Shown one piece after another: positions 1-5,473 of a stretch of 5,473 nucleotides of DNA; the first letter of the stretch is position 1; each line of letters opens with the position of its first letter. A program made the translations under genes and the position numbers. Origin of the DNA: Pyramidobacter sp. (GTDB lineage: Bacteria; Synergistota; Synergistia; Synergistales; Dethiosulfovibrionaceae); assembly GCA_016286835.1 (NCBI GenBank), contig JAEEUD010000134.1, positions 1 to 5,473 on the forward strand. Reading direction: 5' to 3'. The notes under the pieces are model-generated. The model saw only the letters and a list, made by a program, of their open reading frames with translations. It was not told where the DNA came from and did not search any database.

Positions 1-1410
1 CGTGATCTGCTCGGGGTCGAACGCGTCGGGCGCGGGCAGGGCGACGCCCTTTTCGGCAGCCTTCTGAAGGATGCTGCACACGCGCGCGTGCGCATACTGC
101 ACGTAATAGACAGGATTGTCGGCCGACTGGCTCTTGGCCACTTCAAGGTCGAAGTCGAGGTGGCTGTCGCTGCGGCGCATCAGGAAGTAATAGCGCGTGG
201 CGTCCACGCCCACTTCGTTGACGACCTCGGACAGCTCCACGAACTGACCGCTGCGCGTGGACATTTTCACCTGCTCGCCGTTCCGCAGCAGATTGACGAA
301 CTGGATGAGGAGGATCGTGAACTTGCGCGGATCGTTGCCAAGCGCTTCGATGGCCGCTTTCATCCTCGGCACGTAGCCGTGGTGATCGGCGCCCCAGACG
401 TCGATGACGCGCTCAAAGCCGCGGTCGAACTTTTCCTTGTGATAGGCGATGTCCGACGTGAAATACGTCGGCACGCCGTTGGAACGCATCAGCACGCGGT
501 CCTTGTCGTCGCCGTACTCGGTGGTGCGGAACCAGAGCGCGTCGTCCTTCTCGTAGAGATGTCCGCGGTCTTTCAGCGTCTTCACGGCAGCGGGAACAAG
601 ACCACGGTCGTAAAGCGATTTTTCCGAGAAGAACACGTCGAAGGTGACGCCGAACTGCTCAAGCTCGTCCTTGATCTGTCCGAGGATGCGGTCGGCCGCG
701 TACTTCTTGAAAAACGGCAGCGACTCTTCGAGCGGCTGATCCAGGAATTCCTCGCCGTGCTTTTCGATCACTTCACGGGCGATGTCGAAGATGTAGTCGC
801 CCTTGTACGACTCCTCGGGGAACGGGCACTTGTCCTCGTGTCCGAGCAGTTTGAAGTAGCGCGACTGCGTGGAACGGCCGAGGATGTTCATCTGCAGGCC
901 GTTATCGTTGACGTAATACTCCTTCTCAACGTTCCAGCCGGCGAACTTGAGGATGTTCGCCGTCACGTCGCCGACGGCGGCGCCGCGTCCGTGCCCGACG
1001 TGGAGCGGGCCGGTGGGATTGGCGCTGACGAACTCGATCTGCGCCTTGCGTCCCTTGCCCAGATCGGCACGGCCGTATTCCGCTCCGGCGGCAAGCACGT
1101 CGCGGACGATGTCGCCCATCCACAGGTTGGACAGGTAAAAGTTGATGAACCCGGGGCCGGCCACTTCGACGCGGCGGATGTGCGCGTCCTTTTCGATGCG
1201 GCGGGCGATCTCCTGAGCCAGATCGCGCGGCGCGCAGCCGAGGACCTTGCAGTTTTTCATCGCGGCGTTGGTCGCCCAGTCACCGTGATCTTCCTGTTTG
1301 GGGCGCTCGAGATGTATCTCGTCGAACGAGGCGGAAACGCCCTTTTCCTCCGCGATCGCCTCGAGCGCGCCCTTGATCAGCGCCTTCAGAGCGCTTGTGT
1401 TGTCAGCCAT
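1..1410 (-). CDS. argS: Arginyl-tRNA synthetase, 3'-truncated by the window edge
   Basis: Cytoplasmic class I aminoacyl-tRNA synthetase that joins arginine to tRNA-Arg using ATP. The reverse complement reads open for 470 codons from the ATG at 1410 to base 1 without a stop. The usual bacterial length is about 550-590, so roughly 80-120 C-terminal residues, most of the anticodon-binding (DALR) domain, lie outside. Seen in the translation: an N-terminal Add1-type tRNA-recognition domain (about 1-95); SANPTGPLHVGH at 129-140 with the class I HIGH motif as HVGH (137-140); YYVNDNG at 165-171; GADHHGY at 340-346; and KMSTRSGQF at 382-390, the ArgRS form of the KMSKS loop. These are followed by VDATRYYFLMRR and NPVYYVQYAHAR, which are diagnostic of the family. 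The ATG is well fixed: an in-frame TAG lies three codons upstream, and GGAG sits 11 nt before it. The gene is third in a same-strand run, 56 nt after the preceding stop. Nothing looks broken. The family call is essentially certain. Confidence 0.97.
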   Translation of the reverse strand, partial: MADNTSALKALIKGALEAIAEEKGVSASFDEIHLERPKQEDHGDWATNAAMKNCKVLGCAPRDLAQEIARRIEKDAHIRRVEVAGPGFINFYLSNLWMGDIVRDVLAAGAEYGRADLGKGRKAQIEFVSANPTGPLHVGHGRGAAVGDVTANILKFAGWNVEKEYYVNDNGLQMNILGRSTQSRYFKLLGHEDKCPFPEESYKGDYIFDIAREVIEKHGEEFLDQPLEESLPFFKKYAADRILGQIKDELEQFGVTFDVFFSEKSLYDRGLVPAAVKTLKDRGHLYEKDDALWFRTTEYGDDKDRVLMRSNGVPTYFTSDIAYHKEKFDRGFERVIDVWGADHHGYVPRMKAAIEALGNDPRKFTILLIQFVNLLRNGEQVKMSTRSGQFVELSEVVNEVGVDATRYYFLMRRSDSHLDFDLEVAKSQSADNPVYYVQYAHARVCSILQKAAEKGVALPAPDAFDPEQIT

Positions 1411-1421
1411 TTCTTTCTATT

Positions 1422-1425
1422 CTCC
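1422..1425 (-). promoter_or_regulatory. Ribosome binding site of argS (GGAG)
   Basis: On the minus strand GGAG lies 11 nt before the argS ATG, followed by an A-rich stretch (AATAGAAAGAA). The spacing is slightly longer than the optimum, so initiation may be moderate. A TAG in frame within the spacer excludes starts further upstream and supports the 1410 start. Confidence 0.6.
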
Positions 1426-1446
1426 AATCGTTTCTGTTCATAAAAG

Positions 1447-1466
1447 CGCTCACGCGCCCTGAAGCG
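1447..1466 (-). terminator. Weak hairpin with T-run after the exported-protein gene (possible attenuating terminator)
   Basis: Directly after the TAA of the middle gene, the minus strand reads CGCT-T-CA, loop GGGCGCG, then TG-AGCG, and CTTTTA follows. This gives a 6-bp stem with one bulged T, a 7-nt loop and only four T residues. It has the shape of an intrinsic terminator but is short and imperfect, so it may terminate partially or not at all. It is the only structure I see in the 56-nt spacer before argS. Confidence 0.22.
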
Positions 1467-3278
1467 TTACTTTCGTCCCGTCGGCAGCAACGCCAGATTG
1501 TTGTTTTTCCACGTGCCCCACACCTCCAGCACGCGTTTGAAGCCGGGGATGAACGGTGCGTCGATCCTCGTCTGCGAGAGGATGTGCTTTTCTTCGCCCT
1601 CCAGCGTGTTTTTGCGCTGATTGATGCGGAAATGGCTCGTGTAGCTGTTCGTCGCGCTCGCCTGTTCCTGCTTGAGCGGCGCGGACATAGCGCGGAAGCC
1701 CTTGGGGATGGTGACGTTGTACGACTGCTCAACGACGAACGGGAAGCGCAGCACGGCGCTGCTGTTCACGTCTTTCAGACGTTCGACGGGCCCGGGGGCG
1801 ATCGACGGGAGGCCGATCATCAGCCCCTGCTTGCCTTCGATGCCGGACCTGGCCTTCACGGGCATGACGACTTTGAAGCCCGTGCTGCCAAGCGGCGTCA
1901 CGGCCAGTTCAGCCTTCGGGTCGATCCAGCCTTCAAGCCCGCCGAGCAGCATATACAGCTGATCCTTGCGGCCGTCAGCAAGGCCCTCGAACATCTCCGT
2001 CCACTTGTTGCGCACGCGCACGTCGAGCGTGCCGCTCACAGTGCAGTCGGGTTCGACGGCGAGGTTCCAGGCAAGCGAAAGGCGGTTCTTCTCCACCTGC
2101 GTGCCGCCGATCGACTTCTTGCGCAGTTTTTTATTGCCTGCGGCATAGATCGCCTTGCCGCGCAGTGAAGGCGGCATCTGTCCGGGCTCGCCCGGAGTGC
2201 CGGGAATGTAGTACCAGCTCTTTTTCGCGCCCGGTTCGGTGACCTGGAGCACGGGATGCATCAGGCCGGCAGCGCATGAGATCGCCTCGCGTGACTGCGG
2301 CAGCACGTGTTCGAACCACACTTCCGACTTCCAGCCGCGTTTTTCCAGCCATGCCGAAGCCAGATAGGCGGCTTCCCACGTCGTCCACGGTCCCGCGGCA
2401 GGCATCTGCGCCTTGCTCCGCCAGGTACCGCGCGAAGGCAGGCGCGAGGGGCTGCGCCAGAACTTCTCGATCGTAGCGATCGCCTGATCGCGTTCGCTGC
2501 CGGTGCGCATCACGTACTCGTCAGGGATCGACGGCCAGGTGCGCGAGGAAAGATCGTTCATCATCTCGACGATCGGCAGCGGGCCGGCGCTGAGGCTGAA
2601 GACGACGTAAGGATCGGAGCTTTCGACCATGCCCATGACGCCGCGGTTGGCAGGCTGCTTGAAATAGAACCAGCCGTAACGGCGGAACGTGTCATCAGCC
2701 TGCGTCGTGGGCGGGGTGTTGGTGCTCGACTCAAACAGGAGTTCCTGGCTCTTGGAGATGCGCACCTGGATGCTGCCCTCCCACGTGGGGTACTCGGCGC
2801 TGATCCAGGCGATGTCCTCGAGCACGTTCTGCTCGGGATAGTTCTGACGGAAACTGATCGCGAGGATGTACATGTCGTCGATCTTGGGGAACTTGATATC
2901 GATGCGGCCGTGTTTTTTCAGCTCATCGCGATCATAGTCGAGAGTATGTACAAGGCGGGATGTGCCGGGATCAAAGATCGCCGCCTGCTCCAGCTCGATC
3001 GTGCCGCCGGCGGGGGCGAAGAGCAGATCTTCCAGCCAGCCCAGACGTGCCGTGGGACCGCAGAGAATGACGTAGGACGTGGCTTTCACCATGCGCCCCT
3101 GAGGATCCTGAGAATAGAGCTGCTTGCGGTTCCAGATCACGGCGGGAGAGCCGCGGTAATCGTCGAGATTGGGACACTCCTGCGTCATCTTGGCGATGTC
3201 GGCCGGCGTAAGAGGCAACGCGAACGCGGATGCACACAGCGAAAGCGCGAAAAGGACCGCGCAGAAAAGTTTTTTCAT
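1467..3278 (-). CDS. Exported protein with DUF3857 / degenerate transglutaminase-like architecture, function unknown
   Basis: Complete 603-residue protein; I do not recognise a named gene. The N-terminus (MKKLFCAVLFALSLCASAFA, then LPLTP) is a textbook Sec signal peptide with a signal peptidase I site after AFA at residue 20. No lipobox or further membrane helix is evident, so the mature protein is probably periplasmic or secreted. Residues about 45-185 resemble DUF3857: a Y..D.QGR strand, an aromatic/hydrophobic WLEDLLF stretch, GGTIELEQAAIFDPGTSRLV and a later P..EGS beta segment. Residues about 288-375 resemble a transglutaminase-like core (AAYLASAWLEKRGW, then MHPVLQV, then SWYYIPG..G...P). 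The position expected for the catalytic Cys is Thr300 and that for the Asp is Ile358, while His341 is kept, which suggests a non-catalytic fold. Residues about 398-603 look beta-rich, like the C-terminal domain of such proteins. The gene starts 17 nt after secA with a strong Shine-Dalgarno, so it is probably co-transcribed. The coding call is firm; the family assignment is inferred from pattern without a profile search. Confidence 0.88.
   Translation of the reverse strand: MKKLFCAVLFALSLCASAFALPLTPADIAKMTQECPNLDDYRGSPAVIWNRKQLYSQDPQGRMVKATSYVILCGPTARLGWLEDLLFAPAGGTIELEQAAIFDPGTSRLVHTLDYDRDELKKHGRIDIKFPKIDDMYILAISFRQNYPEQNVLEDIAWISAEYPTWEGSIQVRISKSQELLFESSTNTPPTTQADDTFRRYGWFYFKQPANRGVMGMVESSDPYVVFSLSAGPLPIVEMMNDLSSRTWPSIPDEYVMRTGSERDQAIATIEKFWRSPSRLPSRGTWRSKAQMPAAGPWTTWEAAYLASAWLEKRGWKSEVWFEHVLPQSREAISCAAGLMHPVLQVTEPGAKKSWYYIPGTPGEPGQMPPSLRGKAIYAAGNKKLRKKSIGGTQVEKNRLSLAWNLAVEPDCTVSGTLDVRVRNKWTEMFEGLADGRKDQLYMLLGGLEGWIDPKAELAVTPLGSTGFKVVMPVKARSGIEGKQGLMIGLPSIAPGPVERLKDVNSSAVLRFPFVVEQSYNVTIPKGFRAMSAPLKQEQASATNSYTSHFRINQRKNTLEGEEKHILSQTRIDAPFIPGFKRVLEVWGTWKNNNLALLPTGRK
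3219..3278 (-). other. Sec signal peptide of the exported protein
   Basis: Residues 1-20 show a Lys-Lys n-region, a hydrophobic h-region rich in Leu, Phe and Ala, and a c-region ending Ala-Phe-Ala, which satisfies the -3/-1 rule for signal peptidase I. Two Cys residues (6 and 15) lie inside the peptide. Neither is followed by the charged or small context of a lipoprotein cleavage site near the end of the h-region, so a lipoprotein is less likely. There is no twin-arginine motif. Confidence 0.85.
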
Positions 3279-3285
3279 GGATAAA

Positions 3286-3294
3286 CCCCTTTCC
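3286..3294 (-). promoter_or_regulatory. Strong ribosome binding site of the exported-protein gene
   Basis: The minus strand reads GGAAAGGGG, beginning 1 nt after the secA stop codon and ending 7 nt before the ATG at 3278. This is close to ideal Shine-Dalgarno composition and spacing. With only 17 nt between the genes there is no room for a terminator plus promoter, so it argues for a polycistronic transcript, possibly with ribosomes re-initiating after secA. Confidence 0.75.
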
Positions 3295-3295
3295 G

Positions 3296-5473
3296 CTAGA
3301 CGTTTCTGCCGCAGCAGTTCTTGTACTTACGGCCGCTGCCGCAGGGGCAGGGATCGTTGCGGCCGACCTTCTTGACGTGGACAGGCTGGGGACGCTCTCC
3401 GCCGCCGGAATAATTGCCGAAGTAATTCCCGCGCGAGGTCTGCGGGTTGAATTTCAGTTCTTCCTCCGCAGCCTTCGACGGCGCGGGAGCGGCGCCGCGG
3501 TGCTCGCGCACGGCCGTGGGCGCGGCGCGGCGCAGACGGTCTTCGTCGGAGACGATGGCGACGCGGAAGAACAGCTTGGTGATCTGCTCGCGGATGTTGG
3601 CCATGGTCTCCTGGAACAGGTTGAACGACTCGAACTGGTACTCCATGAGCGGGTCCTTCTGTCCCACGGCGCGCAGGCCGATGCCCTGACGCAGCACGTC
3701 CATGCCGAGCAGGTGCTCCTTCCACGCGCCGTCGAGCACATGCAGAGCGATGAAGCGGAACAGGCTTTCGGCCACGGACGGTTCGAGCATGGAAACGCGC
3801 TCGTCGAACTTGGCCGAGATCTCCTCCTTGATGGCGTCCACAGCGGGCCCAACATTGCGCCGGTCGTCGGCGCCGGCCAGCGGTTTTTCGATGCCGGGCC
3901 AGTAGACCTCGCGCAGCTTTGTGGCGGCGTAGTTGGGCGACGCTTCCTTGTCCTCGGGGAAGGCAGCGTCGATGATATCGTCAACGTTGCTGACGGCGAT
4001 CTCCTTGGCGTGCTCGAGGATCTCGGGATCGGTCATGATCGTGCTGCGCTCGGTGTAAACGGCCTCGCGCTGGGTGTTCATGACGTTATCGTAGAGCAGC
4101 AGCTGACGACGAACGTCGTAGTGCATCATCTCGACCTTTTTCTGGGCATTTTCAATGGCACGCGTGAGCAGCGGATGCTCGATCGACTCGCCCTTTTCCA
4201 TGCCCAGCTTGTCCAGCATCCCGCCGATACGGTCGGAGCCGAACAGGCGCAGCAGGTCGTCTTCAAGCGACAGATAGAATCGCGAACTGCCGGGGTCGCC
4301 CTGACGGCCTGAGCGTCCGCGCAGCTGATTGTCGATGCGGCGCGACTCGTGCCGCTCGGTGCCGAGGATGCAGAGGCCGCCCTGCGCGAGGACTTTCTCC
4401 TTCTCTTCGGCGCAGAGCTTCTTCATCTGGTCGAGGATAGCCGCACACTTGTCGGCGTCCTTCACGGGATCGAGTCCCTTGGCACGGTACGCCTCGCGGG
4501 CCAGGAAGTCGGGATTGCCGCCGAGCAGGATGTCGGTGCCGCGGCCGGCCATGTTGGTGGCGACGGTGACGGCGCCGAAGCGTCCGGCCTGCGCGACGAT
4601 CTGCGATTCCTTTTCGTGGTAGCGGGCATTGAGCACCTGGTGCGGGATGCGGCGGGCGCGCAGAAGCTTGCTGACGTGCTCCGACACGGCCACGGAGACG
4701 GTGCCGACCAGCACGGGGCGACCGGCAGCGTGCACGCGCTCGATCTCTTCGACGACGGCCATAAACTTCTCGTCCATCGTGCGGTAAACCTGATCGGGAT
4801 AGTCGATGCGAATCACCGGCTTGTTTGTGGGGATGACGACGACGCCGAGGCGGTAAATGTCCTTGAACTCCTCGGCTTCGGTGGCCGCCGTGCCCGTCAT
4901 GCCGGCGAGCTTCTTGTACATGCGGAAATAGTTCTGGATCGTGATCGTGGCCAAAGTCTGGCTTTCCTTGCCGACTTTGACGTGCTCCTTGGCCTCGATG
5001 GCCTGATGCAGACCGTCGGAGAAACGGCGGCCGAACATCAGTCTGCCGCGGAACTCGTCCACGATGACGATCTCGCCGTCCTTGATGACGTAGTGCACGT
5101 CGCGCTTGAAGAGATAGTGCGCCTTCAGGGCCTGATTGATCTTGTGCGCCATGTCGGCGTGTTTCATGTCGGAGAACAGGCCCGGCGTTTTCAGCATCTG
5201 CTCGCACTTGGCGATACCCTGGCTGGTGAGCGTGACGGTCTTTTCCTTCTCGTCCACGACGAAATCGCCGTCAGGCTCCTTGCGCTCCTTTTCGTCAAGC
5301 AGGAACGCGGGCACTTCGACTTCGTTGGGATCCTTGAACACGCCTTTCAGCCTCGTGGCGATCTGATCGGCCTGCGTATACGCGCCCGTGTCCTCCTCCG
5401 AAGGTCCGGAGATGATGAGCGGTGTGCGCGCTTCGTCGATGAGGATCGAGTCCACTTCGTCGACGATGCAGAA
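3296..5473 (-). CDS. secA: Preprotein translocase ATPase SecA, 5'-truncated by the window edge
   Basis: SecA is the cytoplasmic/membrane-peripheral motor that uses ATP to push preproteins through SecYEG. The visible 725 residues read in frame from base 5473 (FCIVDEVDS...) to TAG at 3298-3296. The GTG at 5455 is an internal Val, not a start. By comparison with E. coli SecA, where this DEVD box lies near residue 209, about 200 N-terminal residues including Walker A are outside the window. In visible numbering: DEVD (5-8) and ILIDEARTPLIISG; the preprotein cross-linking domain (about 17-165) with DEFRGRLMFGRRFSDG (139-154); TITIQNYFRMYKKLAGMTGTA (positions 176-196, continuous with NBD1); NBD2 with NMAGRGTDI (307-315) and QLRGRSGRQGDPG (383-395, arginine-finger motif); the helical scaffold; the two-helix-finger region (about 576-620); a low-complexity linker; and the zinc tail CPCGSGRKYKNCCG (709-722) that binds SecB and phospholipids in characterised homologues. 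All visible catalytic motifs are intact. Inferred full length is about 930, normal for bacterial SecA. Confidence 0.98.
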   Translation of the reverse strand, partial: FCIVDEVDSILIDEARTPLIISGPSEEDTGAYTQADQIATRLKGVFKDPNEVEVPAFLLDEKERKEPDGDFVVDEKEKTVTLTSQGIAKCEQMLKTPGLFSDMKHADMAHKINQALKAHYLFKRDVHYVIKDGEIVIVDEFRGRLMFGRRFSDGLHQAIEAKEHVKVGKESQTLATITIQNYFRMYKKLAGMTGTAATEAEEFKDIYRLGVVVIPTNKPVIRIDYPDQVYRTMDEKFMAVVEEIERVHAAGRPVLVGTVSVAVSEHVSKLLRARRIPHQVLNARYHEKESQIVAQAGRFGAVTVATNMAGRGTDILLGGNPDFLAREAYRAKGLDPVKDADKCAAILDQMKKLCAEEKEKVLAQGGLCILGTERHESRRIDNQLRGRSGRQGDPGSSRFYLSLEDDLLRLFGSDRIGGMLDKLGMEKGESIEHPLLTRAIENAQKKVEMMHYDVRRQLLLYDNVMNTQREAVYTERSTIMTDPEILEHAKEIAVSNVDDIIDAAFPEDKEASPNYAATKLREVYWPGIEKPLAGADDRRNVGPAVDAIKEEISAKFDERVSMLEPSVAESLFRFIALHVLDGAWKEHLLGMDVLRQGIGLRAVGQKDPLMEYQFESFNLFQETMANIREQITKLFFRVAIVSDEDRLRRAAPTAVREHRGAAPAPSKAAEEELKFNPQTSRGNYFGNYSGGGERPQPVHVKKVGRNDPCPCGSGRKYKNCCGRNV

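Noticed and set aside
88..1443. 451-codon plus-strand open frame opposite argS
   Set aside because: It is in exact codon register with argS on the other strand, its translation is an Arg/Val/Ala/Asp-rich artefact with no domain, and argS on the minus strand has every family motif.
1411..1446. Promoter for argS in the A/T-richer part of the spacer
   Set aside because: TTTATG and AGAATA could be forced into -35 and -10 boxes with 15-nt spacing, but the supposed -10 overlaps the Shine-Dalgarno sequence, so a transcript from it would lack its ribosome binding site.
1352..2483. GCGATCGC palindromes at 1352-1359 and 2476-2483
   Set aside because: Two copies of this octamer inside coding sequence are expected by chance in GATC-rich, GC-rich DNA; spacing and context show no repeat structure.
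2307..4312. Two long plus-strand open frames (2307-3284 and 3230-4312) opposite the exported protein and secA
   Set aside because: Both are codon-register antisense shadows of well-supported genes, kept open by scarcity of sense TTA, CTA and TCA codons; no ribosome binding site or recognisable protein family supports them.
4430..4540. Insert in SecA NBD2 between the GGN motif and GGLCILGTERHES
   Set aside because: A helical insert at this place is present in many bacterial SecA proteins, including a shorter one in E. coli; it is family variation, not a new domain.
5453..5455. Possible GTG start of a shorter SecA
   Set aside because: This codon is the Val within the conserved DEVD box; the reading frame continues upstream to the window edge with SecA-like sequence, so the gene is simply cut by the window.

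Overview
The window is ordinary chromosomal housekeeping sequence from a moderately high-GC bacterium (roughly 58-60% G+C by eye, not computed). It holds three genes, all on the minus strand, which in transcription order (right to left) are secA, an unnamed exported protein and argS. secA enters from the right edge without its N-terminus. argS runs off the left edge without its C-terminus. Only the middle gene is complete.

Layout: 5473-3296 is SecA, the ATPase of the Sec protein-export machinery, from its DEVD box to its C-terminal zinc tail. After 17 nt carrying a strong Shine-Dalgarno sequence comes a 603-residue protein with a clear Sec signal peptide (3278-1467). Its architecture resembles the DUF3857 + transglutaminase-like + C-terminal beta-domain family, but its transglutaminase core appears to have lost the catalytic Cys and Asp. 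After a further 56 nt comes arginyl-tRNA synthetase (1410-1), with 470 residues visible. The 17-nt gap, the shared strand and the short second gap suggest co-transcription. A weak hairpin with a short T-run after the middle gene could partly separate argS. No promoter could be identified; any secA promoter lies beyond the right edge.

Functionally, SecA drives export of preproteins, and the middle protein is itself predicted to be a Sec substrate. ArgRS charges tRNA-Arg and has no evident link to the other two beyond position.

Taxonomy: the SecA signature region (RLMFGRRFSDG type) and its CPCGSG...KNCCG tail resemble SecA of Firmicutes and Synergistota. secA is not followed by prfB, as it often is in Firmicutes. 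Together with the GC content, a Synergistota-like source (for example a Pyramidobacter relative) is a tentative guess that needs a database search. I see no mobile element, CRISPR array, tRNA, rRNA or defence system. The most interesting item is the degenerate transglutaminase-like exported protein.
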